NCBI RefSeq assembly: GCF_027921765.1
Contig: NZ_BSEJ01000014.1
Coordinates: forward strand, 35,709-99,708
Length of the DNA: 64,000 bases
DNA from: Microbacterium barkeri
GTDB lineage: Bacteria; Actinomycetota; Actinomycetes; Actinomycetales; Microbacteriaceae
Direction: 5' to 3'
A program made the position numbers and the translations under genes. Shown one piece after another: positions 49,503 to 58,954 of this stretch. Within the stretch, counting starts at the first letter, position 1, and the number at the start of each line of letters is the position of its first letter. The notes beneath the pieces are model-generated. The model saw only the letters and a list, made by a program, of their open reading frames with translations. It made no database searches and was not told where the DNA came from.

Positions 49503-49576
49503 GACACGATTCCTTTCCGTTCAGGGATCTCCTGTGTACTCACCGCCGAGAAGGCACTTCAACGAGACGAGGTTTC

Positions 49577-50050
49577 ATGCCGGATACCGACCCGCTCCGA
49601 CTCGCCGAAGAGCACCGCGATCTCCTCGACCAGCTCCTCGACAAGTGGTCGCTGCGGATTCTCGACACACTCTGCGAGCGACCGCGGCGCTTCAGCGAGC
49701 TGCGCCGGGCGATCCCCGCGATCACCCAGAAGTCGCTCACGACGGCCCTGCGCCGCATGGAGCGCAACGGCATGGTCGACCGTGTCGTGCTGAGCACGCG
49801 GCCGGTCGCGGTGGAGTACCGCATCAGCGCCCTGGGTCGAACGCTGCAGGACCTCATCGACGCGCTCTACCGCTGGACCACCGCGGCGCTGCCTGCGGTC
49901 GAGGCCGCTCGAGCGGCCTTCGACAGCGTGGAGGACGAGGAGCTCGCGGTGCGGATGCGCCGATCGCCGGGCACATCCCGCGCCCTCGCCCGCGCTCTGA
50001 GCGCGGCGGAGCACGGCGACCGGCCGACTAGACTCGACTCTCGTGTCTGA
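49577..50050 (+). CDS. HxlR family transcriptional regulator
   Basis: The 157-residue protein has an HxlR winged helix at about residues 14-100 (DKWSLRILDTLCERPRRFSEL, ITQKSLTTALRRMERNGMVDR). The usual start motif CPV is absent. The last 18 codons are encoded by the right copy of the 37-bp repeat and by pheS upstream DNA, so the C-terminus was evidently created by the insertion; the gene overlaps the pheS start by 8 bases. It likely regulates the divergent ridA gene across the 74-base gap. The ligand or redox signal is unknown. Confidence 0.88.
   Translation: MPDTDPLRLAEEHRDLLDQLLDKWSLRILDTLCERPRRFSELRRAIPAITQKSLTTALRRMERNGMVDRVVLSTRPVAVEYRISALGRTLQDLIDALYRWTTAALPAVEAARAAFDSVEDEELAVRMRRSPGTSRALARALSAAEHGDRPTRLDSRV
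49987..50023 (+). repeat. 37-bp direct repeat, right copy
   Basis: The copy matches 49034-49070 at 36 of 37 positions. Here it is coding (HxlR C-terminus), and the right arm of the terminator stem that follows the left copy is missing, so this looks like a truncated duplicate of the intergenic DNA that once joined the upstream gene to pheS. Confidence 0.9.
50029..50034 (+). promoter_or_regulatory. -10 box of pheS
   Basis: TAGACT lies 8 bases before the pheS GTG, so pheST should be transcribed as a leaderless or nearly leaderless mRNA. It lies within the end of the hxlR frame. Confidence 0.6.
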
Positions 50051-51083
50051 TGCTCCCGAGATCACGCCCGAAGGGGTCGAAGCAGCCGTCGCGGCCGCGC
50101 TCGCCGCGATCGCCGCGGCCCCCGACACCGCGGCCCTGAAAGCCGCCCGCGCCGCGCATGCGGGGGAGGGGTCGCCCCTGGCCGCCTTCAACGCGCAGAT
50201 GCGCAGCGTGCCGAAGGAGCAGAAGGCCGAGTTCGGCAAGCTCGTCGGGCAGGCACGCGGACGAGTGACGCAGGCCCTGGCCGCGCGCGAGGAGGAGCTC
50301 GCGCAGGCCGAGCTGGCCGCCCGGCTCGAGGCCGAGCGGGTCGACATCACCGCCGTCGCGAGCCGCACGCGCACCGGCGCGCGCCATCCGCTCTCGCTCC
50401 TGCAGGAGCAGATCGGCGACATCTTCGTCGGCATGGGATGGGAGATCGCGGAGGGACCCGAGCTCGAGCACGAGTGGTTCAACTTCGACGCCCTGAACTT
50501 CGACGAGGACCACCCCGCGCGCCAGATGCAGGACACGTTCTTCGTGGACCCGGTCGAGCGCCATCTCGTCATGCGCACGCACACGAGCCCCGTCCAGGTG
50601 CGCTCGATGCTCGAGCGCGACCTGCCGGTCTACGTCATCTGCCCCGGCCGCGTGTACCGCACCGACGAGTTCGACGCGACGCATCTGCCTGTCTTCACGC
50701 AGTTCGAGGGCCTGGTCGTCGACAAGGGCATCACGATGGCCCACCTCAAGGGCACCCTCGACCACGTCGCACGGCAGCTGTTCGGCGCGGAGGCGAAGAC
50801 CCGCCTGCGCACCAACTACTTCCCGTTCACCGAGCCGTCGGCCGAGCTCGACCTCTGGCACCCGACCTTCAAGGGCGGCGCGCGCTGGATCGAGTGGGGC
50901 GGCTGCGGCATGATCAACCCCAACGTGCTCCGCGCGGCGGGGATCGATCCGGAGGTCTACAGCGGGTTCGCGTTCGGCATGGGCATCGAGCGCACGCTCA
51001 TGTTCCGCAGCGACGTGAAGGACATGCGCGACATGGCAGAGGGCGATGTGCGCTTCAGCGAGCAGTTCGGGATGGTGGTGTGA
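50043..51083 (+). CDS. pheS: Phenylalanyl-tRNA synthetase, alpha subunit
   Basis: PheS carries the catalytic class II core and charges tRNA-Phe as an alpha2-beta2 enzyme with PheT. The 346-residue protein has an N-terminal coiled coil (about residues 5-95), then RHPLSLLQEQIGDIF, THTSPVQVRSML, PGRVYRTDEFDATH, and the class II motif 3 FAFGMGIERTLMFR. The start is GTG, with TAGACT 8 bases upstream (50029-50034). The stop overlaps the pheT ATG. Confidence 0.97.
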   Translation: MSDAPEITPEGVEAAVAAALAAIAAAPDTAALKAARAAHAGEGSPLAAFNAQMRSVPKEQKAEFGKLVGQARGRVTQALAAREEELAQAELAARLEAERVDITAVASRTRTGARHPLSLLQEQIGDIFVGMGWEIAEGPELEHEWFNFDALNFDEDHPARQMQDTFFVDPVERHLVMRTHTSPVQVRSMLERDLPVYVICPGRVYRTDEFDATHLPVFTQFEGLVVDKGITMAHLKGTLDHVARQLFGAEAKTRLRTNYFPFTEPSAELDLWHPTFKGGARWIEWGGCGMINPNVLRAAGIDPEVYSGFAFGMGIERTLMFRSDVKDMRDMAEGDVRFSEQFGMVV

Positions 51084-53575
51084 TGCGCGTCCCGCTTTCG
51101 TGGCTGCGTGAGTACGTCGATCTTCCGCAGGAGGCGACCCCCGAGGACGTCCTCGCTGCGCTCGTGCGCGTCGGGTTCGAGGAGGAGGATGTCGTCCGCT
51201 TCGACCTGACCGGCCCGATCGTCGTGGGCCGGGTGCTCTCCTTCGAGGAGGAGCCGCAGAAGAACGGCAAGACGATCCGCTGGTGCCAGGTCGACGTCGG
51301 AGAGGAGGAGCCGCGCGGCATCGTCTGCGGCGCGAGCAACTTCTTCCCCGGCGACAAGATCGTCGCGACGCTGCCCGGCGCCGTCCTGCCCGGACCCTTC
51401 CCGATCGCGGCCCGCAAGACCTACGGTCACCTGTCGGATGGCATGATCGCCTCCGCGCGCGAGCTCGGCCTGGGCGACGAGCACAACGGCATCCTCCGTC
51501 TCGTCGAGCTCGGCCTCGACCCGGAGGTCGGCGCCGACGCGATCGCCCTCCTCGGCCTCGATGACGCGGCGGTCGACGTCAACGTCACGCCCGACCGCGG
51601 CTACGCGCTGTCGATCCGAGGCATCGCACGCGAGTACGCGCACGCCACCGGCGCGGCCTTCCGCGACCCCGCCGAGCTCGGCGACGTCGCGTCGGGCGAG
51701 GGATTCCCGGTGTCGGTCGTCGACACGCGGCCCATCCGGGGGCGCGTGGGCGCGACGGAGTTCGTCACGCGGGTCGTCCGCGACGTCGACACATCGAAGC
51801 CGACGCCGCCGTGGATGATCGCGCGGCTGTCGCTCGCAGGTGTGCGCTCGCTCGGCATCCTCGTGGACATCACCAACTACGTCATGCTCGAGCTCGGCAA
51901 CCCGATCCACGGCTACGACCTCGACAAGCTCACGGGCGGCATCACGGTCCGCCGAGCGGAGCCGGGCGAGAAGCTCGAGACGCTCGACGGCCAGGTGCGC
52001 ACGCTCGACCCGGAGGACCTCCTCATCGCCGATGAGTCGGGCCCGATCGGCCTCGCCGGCGTGATGGGCGGCGCGACGACCGAGATGGGCGACGACACCA
52101 GGAACGTCCTCATCGAGGCCGCGACATTCGACGCGGTCTCGATCGCGCGCACGGCGCGCCGGCACAAGCTGTCGAGCGATGCGTCGCGTCGGTTCGAGCG
52201 CGGGGTCGACCCGGCCATCCCGTACGCGGCGGCGCAGCGCGCGGTCGACCTCATGGTCGAGCTCGCAGGCGGAACGGCAGACGAGCTGGGCAGCGCGCTG
52301 TACGCCGAGCAGGTGTCCGAGGGGATCGAGCTCCCCGCGGCCTTCGTGCCCGGCATCGTGGGCGTCGACTACACGGACGACGAGATCGTGGGCGCCCTCG
52401 AGATGATCGGCGCCCAGGTGGCCGCCGTCGATGGCGGATGGCAGGTCATCCCGCCGTCCTGGCGTCCGGATCTCACCGACAAGTGGACGCTCGCGGAGGA
52501 GGTCGCGCGCATCCACGGGCTCGACCGCATCCCGTCGATCCTCCCGACTCCGCCGTCGGGACGCGGCTACACGCCCCTGCAGCAGGGGCGCCGCCGCGTC
52601 GCGAACGCGCTCGCGGCCGCGGGCTTCGTGGAGACCCCCGCCTTCCCGTTCACGACGCAGGAGCAGAACGACCTGCACGGGTCGGCGTCGGGAGAGCGCC
52701 TGCCGAGCGTCCGGCTCGCGAACGCGCTCGACGGCCAGGCCCCGGACCTGCGCCGATCGCTCATCCCGGGCCTGCTGCAGACCGCGCACCGGAACCTCGC
52801 GCGCGGTCTGACCGATCTGGCGCTCTTCGAGGTCGGCACCGTCTTCCTCCCCGAGCCCGGCATGACCTACGGGACCGACACCATCCCGCCGCTCGCCGTG
52901 CGACCGGACGCGACCACGCTCGCCGCGATCGACGCCTCCATCCCGGAGCAGCCGCGCCGGATCGCGTTCCTGCTCGCGGGCAGCATCGCGCCGAAGCAGC
53001 CCGGTCGCGCGGCCGAGGCCGCCGGACTCGAGGTCGCCCTCGACGCGGTCCGGCTGATCGCCGCGGCCGCGGGCGTCGAGATCGACGTCGTCCAGGGCGA
53101 GCGCGCGGCGCTGCACCCGGGCCGCACCGGCCTGCTCTCCGTGCTCGGCGACGTCGTGGGGTACGTGGGCGAGCTGCTCCCGCAGGTCGCCGACGAGGCC
53201 GACCTCGTCGGGCGGGTCACCGTCGGCGAGATCGACCTCGACGCCGTGCTCGATCGCGCGGGCGATCGCGTCGTCGCCGAGTCGCTGTCGACGTTCCCCG
53301 CCGCGACGCAGGACGTCTCGCTCATCGTCCCGGCCGATCTGCCGGCGGCCTCGCTCCGCGCCGCGCTCGCCGAGGGGGCCGGCTCCCTGCTCGAGTCGCT
53401 GCGCCTCGTGGACGACTACCGCGGTCAGGGTGTTCCCGAGGGGTCGAAGAGCCTCACGTTCGCGCTGCGCTTCCGCGCACCGGACCGCACGCTCACCGCC
53501 GCCGAGGCATCCGACGCGAAGCTCGCCGGAGTGGCCGTCGCGAGCGAGCGCTTCGGCGCGCAGCTGCGCGACTGA
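51083..53575 (+). CDS. pheT: Phenylalanyl-tRNA synthetase, beta subunit
   Basis: PheT provides tRNA recognition and editing. The 830-residue protein has the N-terminal tRNA-binding OB domain (about residues 40-160), the B3/B4 editing domain, two B5 domains, the class II-like core and the C-terminal FDX-ACB domain that ends RFGAQLRD. The N-terminal MRVPLSWLREYVDLP is diagnostic. It overlaps pheS by one base and is followed by a strong terminator. Confidence 0.97.
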   Translation: MRVPLSWLREYVDLPQEATPEDVLAALVRVGFEEEDVVRFDLTGPIVVGRVLSFEEEPQKNGKTIRWCQVDVGEEEPRGIVCGASNFFPGDKIVATLPGAVLPGPFPIAARKTYGHLSDGMIASARELGLGDEHNGILRLVELGLDPEVGADAIALLGLDDAAVDVNVTPDRGYALSIRGIAREYAHATGAAFRDPAELGDVASGEGFPVSVVDTRPIRGRVGATEFVTRVVRDVDTSKPTPPWMIARLSLAGVRSLGILVDITNYVMLELGNPIHGYDLDKLTGGITVRRAEPGEKLETLDGQVRTLDPEDLLIADESGPIGLAGVMGGATTEMGDDTRNVLIEAATFDAVSIARTARRHKLSSDASRRFERGVDPAIPYAAAQRAVDLMVELAGGTADELGSALYAEQVSEGIELPAAFVPGIVGVDYTDDEIVGALEMIGAQVAAVDGGWQVIPPSWRPDLTDKWTLAEEVARIHGLDRIPSILPTPPSGRGYTPLQQGRRRVANALAAAGFVETPAFPFTTQEQNDLHGSASGERLPSVRLANALDGQAPDLRRSLIPGLLQTAHRNLARGLTDLALFEVGTVFLPEPGMTYGTDTIPPLAVRPDATTLAAIDASIPEQPRRIAFLLAGSIAPKQPGRAAEAAGLEVALDAVRLIAAAAGVEIDVVQGERAALHPGRTGLLSVLGDVVGYVGELLPQVADEADLVGRVTVGEIDLDAVLDRAGDRVVAESLSTFPAATQDVSLIVPADLPAASLRAALAEGAGSLLESLRLVDDYRGQGVPEGSKSLTFALRFRAPDRTLTAAEASDAKLAGVAVASERFGAQLRD

Positions 53576-53588
53576 GACGGCGCGTGCA

Positions 53589-53621
53589 CGGCGAGACCCC
53601 GCTCCTGGCGGGGTCTCGCCG
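53589..53621 (+). terminator. Terminator of pheST
   Basis: A perfect 14-bp stem, 53589-53602 with 53608-53621, closes a TCCTG loop 13 bases after the pheT stop. Confidence 0.9.
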
Positions 53622-53744
53622 CATCCGAGATGCCGCGGCGCGCCGATGCTGCGATCTGCACGCGGGCGCGGATGGCCCGGGTCGCGAGACGCGCGCGTGC
53701 GCGTGCGCGGGGCCTCACGATGCGGCACGGCTACCGTGGAGGAC

Positions 53745-54443
53745 GTGATCGAGACCATCGCGCATCCGACCGCGCCCTCCGCACCGGAGGGCGCTCGCCC
53801 CGCCGGTGCGCCGCCGTTCCTCCGCCCGGGGGCGCAGATCGACTGGCACTACCGTCGACCCGGGTGGACAGCGGGGGACGCGTCCACGATCGCGCCGATG
53901 CGGGTCGTCCGCGATGACCCGCGGGGGCTCGTCGCCTGGCTCGCGCCGGGCACGGTCCAGGAAGCGCAGGGCGCTCCGGACGGGCGCCGAATCCGGACGG
54001 TGCCGCTCGAGCGACGCTGGACGGAGCGTCGCATCCGCATCCGCGAGGAGTGGTGGGGCAATGGCATCCTGCGCATCGCGCCGACCGGCACACCGTGGTC
54101 GGTGTGGCTGTTCTGGTCGGGGGAGCCGTGGACCTTCTCCGGCTGGTACGTGAACCTCGAGAACGCGCATCTGCGGGCGGGAGAGGCGACCTATTCGTCG
54201 GACCACGTCCTCGATGTGTGGATCGATGCGGCCGGGCACGCGCAGCTGAAGGACGAGGACGAGCTCGAGGAGGCCCTCGTGCAGGGGCGGATCGCACCTG
54301 AGGAGGCCGCCCACATCCGCCGTCATGCGGAGGCGGCGATCGCGTCGTTCGCGGCCGGGGACTGGCCGTTCGACCCCGCGTGGCGCGACTGGCGCCCCGA
54401 TCCCTCATGGACGACGCCCACGCTCGCCGACCTGCCTGACTGA
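53745..54443 (+). CDS. DUF402 domain protein
   Basis: The 232-residue protein contains a DUF402 fold (about residues 35-200, with [32 protein letters not shown] and DHVLDVWID). DUF402 proteins include nucleoside diphosphate phosphatases and ribonucleases such as Ntdp and FAU-1-like proteins, with Asp/Glu metal ligands, so a phosphatase role is possible but not shown. I start at the GTG at 53745, which has TACCGT 7 bases upstream; an in-frame GTG at 53736 is the alternative. It stands between pheT and the arginine operon with no clear link to either. Confidence 0.86.
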   Translation: MIETIAHPTAPSAPEGARPAGAPPFLRPGAQIDWHYRRPGWTAGDASTIAPMRVVRDDPRGLVAWLAPGTVQEAQGAPDGRRIRTVPLERRWTERRIRIREEWWGNGILRIAPTGTPWSVWLFWSGEPWTFSGWYVNLENAHLRAGEATYSSDHVLDVWIDAAGHAQLKDEDELEEALVQGRIAPEEAAHIRRHAEAAIASFAAGDWPFDPAWRDWRPDPSWTTPTLADLPD

Positions 54444-54479
54444 CGAGCCGACCATCCGCTCCGTGGTACTGTCGTCGGC

Positions 54480-54560
54480 ATGACCTCGCCCGCGACCTCG
54501 CGCACGCTCGCTCCGAGCGCGCTCGTCGCGCCCCGACGTCGCAGCGGCCGCCGAATCTAG
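54480..54560 (+). CDS. Putative arginine leader peptide upstream of argC
   Basis: A 26-codon ORF starts with ATG at 54480, with TACTGT at 54467-54472 seven bases upstream (leaderless). The product begins [11 protein letters not shown] and ends [10 protein letters not shown]. Five of the last nine residues are Arg, and two of these use CGA, a minor codon here. The stop codon is the base of a 10-bp hairpin (54560-54569 with 54602-54611) whose right arm can alternatively join another stem. This is the layout of a ribosome-mediated attenuator sensing arginyl-tRNA, in front of the arginine genes. No such leader is annotated by me from memory for this gene, so the function is inferred. Confidence 0.65.
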   Translation: MTSPATSRTLAPSALVAPRRRSGRRI

Positions 54561-54621
54561 GCGACACCGCGAGACACTGCGCCTGCGCGCGGTCCGTCGG
54601 CCGGTGTCGCCGTCTCCGGCC
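54560..54621 (+). promoter_or_regulatory. Mutually exclusive hairpins behind the arginine leader ORF
   Basis: Stem 1 pairs GGCGACACCG (54560-54569) with 54602-54611. Stem 2 pairs GGCCGG (54599-54604) with CCGGCC (54616-54621). They share bases 54602-54604, so only one can form. A third option pairs GGCCG in the Arg-codon region (54546-54550) with 54598-54602. A ribosome at the leader stop would cover the left arm of stem 1. No T-run follows either stem. Confidence 0.6.
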
Positions 54622-54649
54622 CCCGCCCACGGACAATAAGGTAGAAGTC

Positions 54650-55696
54650 ATGTCGTATTCGGTCGCCGTCTCCGGCGCTTCGGGCTACGCCGGCGGAGAG
54701 CTCCTCCGTCTGCTCGCCGAACATCCGGACGTCGAGATCCGCACGGTCACCGCGCACTCGAACGCCGGCCAGCCGCTCATCCAGCATCAGCCGCACCTCC
54801 GCTCGCTCGCGCACCTCACCCTGCAGGACACCACGCCGGAGATCCTCGCCGGTCACGATGTCGTGTTCCTCGCGCTCCCGCACGGCCAATCCGGCCAGTA
54901 CACCGACGCGCTCGGCGACGCCGCGCTCGTCATCGACTGCGGCGCCGATCACCGTCTCGTCGACGAGGGGGACTGGGACGCGTTCTACGGCGGTGCCTTC
55001 CACGAGCCCTGGGCGTACGGCGTCCCCGAGCTTCCGGTCGGCGGCGCGAAGCAGCGCGAGCGTCTCGTCGGGGCCACTCGGATCGCGGCGCCCGGGTGCA
55101 ACGCGTCGACCGTGAGTCTCAGCCTCGCGCCCGGCGTCGCCGCGGGCGTCATCGACCCGTCCGACATCGTGAGCGTCCTGGCGGTCGGCCCCTCGGGCGC
55201 GGGCAAGAGCCTCAAGACGCATCTTCTCGGCGCTGAGCTCCTCGGAACGGCGAACCCGTACGCGGTGGGGGGAACGCACCGCCACATCCCCGAGATCCGG
55301 CAGGCGCTCCGTGCCGCGGGCGCGACCGGCGACATCCGCATCTCCTTCACCCCCGTGATCGTGCCGATGGCCCGCGGCATCCTCGCGACCTCGACGGCGC
55401 GCATCGCGGACGGCGCGACCGACGCGCAGATCCGCGACGCGTGGGAGCAGGCGTACGCGGGCGAGACCTTCGTGCAGCTCCTGCCCGAGGGACAGGTGCC
55501 GCGCACGGCCGACGTCCTCGGCGCGAACACGGCCCTCATCGGCCTCGCGATCGACCGCGCGGCCGGCCGGGTCGTCGTCGTGACCGCCGTCGACAACCTC
55601 GCAAAGGGGACGGCGGGCGCCGCGATCCAGTCCATGAACATCGCGCTCGGCCTGCCGGAGGGCCGCGCTCTCACCGTGAACGGAGTGGCGCCGTGA
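54650..55696 (+). CDS. argC: N-acetyl-gamma-glutamyl-phosphate reductase
   Basis: ArgC reduces N-acetylglutamyl phosphate to the semialdehyde with NADPH. The 348-residue protein has the N-terminal [16 protein letters not shown], the nucleophile Cys150 in AAPGCNAST, and [16 protein letters not shown] at 54637-54642 lies 7 bases before the ATG and could be either a leaderless -10 box or a ribosome site for a longer mRNA from the leader ORF. argJ overlaps its stop, starting the coupled argCJBDF chain. Confidence 0.97.
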   Translation: MSYSVAVSGASGYAGGELLRLLAEHPDVEIRTVTAHSNAGQPLIQHQPHLRSLAHLTLQDTTPEILAGHDVVFLALPHGQSGQYTDALGDAALVIDCGADHRLVDEGDWDAFYGGAFHEPWAYGVPELPVGGAKQRERLVGATRIAAPGCNASTVSLSLAPGVAAGVIDPSDIVSVLAVGPSGAGKSLKTHLLGAELLGTANPYAVGGTHRHIPEIRQALRAAGATGDIRISFTPVIVPMARGILATSTARIADGATDAQIRDAWEQAYAGETFVQLLPEGQVPRTADVLGANTALIGLAIDRAAGRVVVVTAVDNLAKGTAGAAIQSMNIALGLPEGRALTVNGVAP

Positions 55697-56850
55697 GCGT
55701 GACCGCACCCGCAGGATTCGAGGCGGCCGGAGTCGCCGCAGGGCTCAAGTCGACAGGCAAGCCCGACGTCGCGGTCGTCGTCAACCGCGGGCCGCTCAAG
55801 GCCGGCGCCGCCGTGTTCACCTCGAACCGGGCGAAGGCGAACCCGATCCTGTGGTCGCAGGAGGCGATCAAGGGCGGCGTGATCGAGGCGGTCGTGCTGA
55901 ACTCGGGCGGCGCCAACTGCTTCACGGGCGCGTTCGGCTTCCAGACGACGCACCAGACCGCGGAGCGCGCGGCGGAGCTCCTCGGCGTCGGAGCCGTCGG
56001 CATCCAGGTCTGCTCGACCGGCCTCATCGGCACGGGCGACGACGTGTTCCGCGCGAAGGTGCTCGACGGCACCGCGAAGGCGATCGCCTCCCTCAGCGTC
56101 GGCGGCGGAGACGACGCGGCACGCGCGATCATGACGACCGACACGGTTCCCAAGACCGCGGTGCATCGCGGCGGCGGATGGTCGATCGGAGGGATGGCGA
56201 AGGGCGCGGGGATGCTCGCTCCCGGGCTCGCGACGATGCTCGTCGTGCTCACGACCGACGCCGTGCTCGACGCGGCGGCCGCCGACGCGCACCTCCGCTC
56301 CGCAACGAACGTCAGCTTCGACCGGCTCGACTCCGACGGATGCATGTCGACGAACGACCAGGTCACGCTCCTCGTGAGCGGGGCCTCGGGCGTGACCCCC
56401 GACCCGGAGGAGTTCGCGAGCGCGCTCGCCGCGGTCTGCTCCGACCTCGCGCGGCAGCTGCAGGCCGACGCCGAGGGCGCCAGCCATGCGATCGCGATCG
56501 AGGTCGTCGGGGCCGCGAGCGAGCAGGACGCGGTCGAGGTGGGCCGCTCGGTCGCGCGCAACAACCTCTTCAAGGCCGCCATCTTCGGCAACGACCCGAA
56601 CTGGGGCCGCGTGCTGGCGGCGATCGGCACGACCTCCGCGGAGTTCGATCCCTACCAGGTCGACGTCTCGATGAACGGCGTCCGCGTGTGCAGCGCGGGC
56701 GGCCCGGACCGCCCCCGCGAGGAGGTCGATCTCGCACCGCGCGACACGCACGTGCTCATCGACCTGCACGCGGGAGAGGCGACCGCGACCATCCTCACGA
56801 ACGACCTCACGCACGACTACGTCCACGAGAACAGCGCGTACTCCTCATGA
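55693..56850 (+). CDS. argJ: Glutamate N-acetyltransferase / ornithine acetyltransferase
   Basis: ArgJ transfers acetyl groups from N-acetylornithine to glutamate, making the pathway cyclic. The 385-residue precursor self-cleaves before the Thr of GLATML (near residue 181) into two chains. [21 protein letters not shown] and [13 protein letters not shown] are family blocks. No separate argA is needed if it is bifunctional, which is usual but not certain. The start is GTG within the argC stop. Confidence 0.96.
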   Translation: MSVTAPAGFEAAGVAAGLKSTGKPDVAVVVNRGPLKAGAAVFTSNRAKANPILWSQEAIKGGVIEAVVLNSGGANCFTGAFGFQTTHQTAERAAELLGVGAVGIQVCSTGLIGTGDDVFRAKVLDGTAKAIASLSVGGGDDAARAIMTTDTVPKTAVHRGGGWSIGGMAKGAGMLAPGLATMLVVLTTDAVLDAAAADAHLRSATNVSFDRLDSDGCMSTNDQVTLLVSGASGVTPDPEEFASALAAVCSDLARQLQADAEGASHAIAIEVVGAASEQDAVEVGRSVARNNLFKAAIFGNDPNWGRVLAAIGTTSAEFDPYQVDVSMNGVRVCSAGGPDRPREEVDLAPRDTHVLIDLHAGEATATILTNDLTHDYVHENSAYSS

Positions 56851-57752
56851 CACCGATCGACCTGCAGGACACCAGCCCCGAGGAAGCCGAGTTCAAGGCG
56901 GCCACCCTCATCGAGTCGCTTCCGTGGCTCAAGGAGTACCGCGATCAGATCGTCGTCGTGAAGTACGGCGGCAATGCGATGATCTCGGAGGAGCTCCAGG
57001 ACGCGTTCGCGGCCGACATCGCGTATCTCCGCTACGTGGGCATCAAGCCCGTCGTCGTGCACGGCGGCGGGCCGCAGATCTCGAGCATGCTCGACCGCCT
57101 CGCGATCCCGAGCGAGTTCAAGGGCGGCTACCGCGTCACGAGCACCGAGGCGATCTCGGTCGTCCGGATGGTGCTCACCGGCCAGATCAACCCCCAGCTC
57201 GTCGCCAAGATCAACTCGCACGGCCCGTTCGCGGTGGGCGTCTCGGGCGAGGACGCCGGGCTCTTCGGCGGCCGGCGCCGCGGCGTCGTCATCGACGGGG
57301 TCGAGGAGAGCCTCGGCCGGGTAGGCGACGTCGTCCGCGTCGACCCGACTCCCGTGATCGACCAGCTCGAGGCCGACCGCATCCCGGTCGTCGCGGGTGT
57401 CGCGCCCGACCTCGACCACCCCGGTCACACGCTCAACATCAACGCGGATGCCGCGGCATCCGCGCTCGCGGTGGCGCTCGGCGCGCGGAAGCTCGTGGTC
57501 CTCACCGATGTGCCCGGCTTGTACGCCGACTGGCCGAACCGCGACTCGCTCGTGTCGCACATCAAGGCCGACGAGCTGCGCGAGATGCTGCCGAAGCTCG
57601 AGTCGGGCATGATCCCGAAGATGCAGGCATGCCTCGACGCGGTCGACGGCGGCGTGCCGACGGCCGCCATCATCGACGGGCGCGTGCCGCACTCGGTGCT
57701 CGTCGAGCTCTTCACCAGCAAGGGAATCGGAACGGAGGTGGTGGTCGGATGA
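56847..57752 (+). CDS. argB: Acetylglutamate kinase
   Basis: ArgB phosphorylates N-acetylglutamate, the usual feedback point for arginine. The 301-residue amino acid kinase has VVKYGGNAM near the N-terminus, VVHGGGPQI, and [16 protein letters not shown]. An N-terminal helix of about 25 residues before the kinase fold is typical of hexameric, arginine-inhibited forms. It overlaps both neighbours by 4 bases. Confidence 0.97.
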   Translation: MTPIDLQDTSPEEAEFKAATLIESLPWLKEYRDQIVVVKYGGNAMISEELQDAFAADIAYLRYVGIKPVVVHGGGPQISSMLDRLAIPSEFKGGYRVTSTEAISVVRMVLTGQINPQLVAKINSHGPFAVGVSGEDAGLFGGRRRGVVIDGVEESLGRVGDVVRVDPTPVIDQLEADRIPVVAGVAPDLDHPGHTLNINADAAASALAVALGARKLVVLTDVPGLYADWPNRDSLVSHIKADELREMLPKLESGMIPKMQACLDAVDGGVPTAAIIDGRVPHSVLVELFTSKGIGTEVVVG

Positions 57753-58954
57753 GCACCTGGCAGGACGACGCATCGCGGGATCTCATGAGCCTGGGCGGGC
57801 GCCTCGCGCTCCTCACCCGGGGCGAGGGCTCGCATGTCTGGGACGCGGACGACCGCCGCTACCTCGACTTCCTGGGCGGGATCGCCGTCAACTGCCTCGG
57901 CCACGCGCACCCCGTGTTCGTGGAGGCCGTGTCGAAGCAGGCGGCGACGCTCGCGCACATCTCGAACTACTTCGCGAGCCCCGCGCAGCTCGAGCTCGCC
58001 GCCCGCCTGAAGCGTCTGGCCGGCACCGGCGACGACGGACGGGTGTTCCTCTCGAACTCGGGCACCGAGGCGAACGAGATGGCGATCAAGCTCGCCCGCC
58101 TGCACGGCGGGAAGACCGGCAAGTCGACCATCCTCGTGCTCAACGGCGCGTTCCACGGCCGCACCATGGGCGCGCTCTCGATCACCCCCAAGGCCGCCTA
58201 CCGCGATCCGTTCGAGCCCGTCCTGCCGGGCGTGCGCTCGATCGACGCCACGCTCGAGGCGCTCGAGGCGGCTTTCGATGACTCGATCGCGGCGCTCTTC
58301 GTCGAGCCGATCCAGGGCGAGGCCGGCGTCGTCCCGATGCCCGACGGCTTCCTCGCGAGGGCTCGCGAGCTCGCGACCGAGCGCGGCGCGCTCCTCGTCC
58401 TCGACGAGGTGCAGACCGGCTCGGGCCGGACGGGGGAGTGGTTCGCCTTCCAGCGCGAAGGGATCGTCCCCGATGCCGTGACGCTCGCGAAGAGCATCGG
58501 CGCGGGATTCCCCCTCGGCGCCCTCATCACGTTCGGCGCAGCGAGCGACCTGTTCTATCCCGGCACCCACAACTCGACGTTCGGCGGCAACCCGCTCGCC
58601 AGCGCGGTCGCGAATGCCGTGCTCGGCTACATCGAGAGCGAAGGGCTGCTCGAGAACGTGACCGCGCGCGGCGCTCAGCTGCGCACGGCCGTCGCCGAGC
58701 TCCCGCTCGTCTCGGGCACGCGCGGCGAGGGCCTCCTCATCGGCATCACGCTGACCGCGCCGGTTGCGGCGGAGGTGCGCGCGGCCGCCCACGAGCGCGG
58801 CCTCATCGTGAACGCCCCCGATGCGGACGTCATCCGCATCGCACCCGCCTACACGATCGGCGATGCGGAGATCGAGGAGTTCCTCACCCTGTTCGGCGAG
58901 GCTCTCTCGGCCGTCGCCGCGACCATCCCGACCCCGACGGAGACCCACGCATGA
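57749..58954 (+). CDS. argD: Acetylornithine aminotransferase
   Basis: ArgD makes N-acetylornithine with PLP and glutamate. The 401-residue class III aminotransferase has [30 protein letters not shown], the [14 protein letters not shown]sp motif, and the PLP Lys248 in [11 protein letters not shown]. It overlaps argB and argF by 4 bases each. Confidence 0.96.
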   Translation: MSTWQDDASRDLMSLGGRLALLTRGEGSHVWDADDRRYLDFLGGIAVNCLGHAHPVFVEAVSKQAATLAHISNYFASPAQLELAARLKRLAGTGDDGRVFLSNSGTEANEMAIKLARLHGGKTGKSTILVLNGAFHGRTMGALSITPKAAYRDPFEPVLPGVRSIDATLEALEAAFDDSIAALFVEPIQGEAGVVPMPDGFLARARELATERGALLVLDEVQTGSGRTGEWFAFQREGIVPDAVTLAKSIGAGFPLGALITFGAASDLFYPGTHNSTFGGNPLASAVANAVLGYIESEGLLENVTARGAQLRTAVAELPLVSGTRGEGLLIGITLTAPVAAEVRAAAHERGLIVNAPDADVIRIAPAYTIGDAEIEEFLTLFGEALSAVAATIPTPTETHA

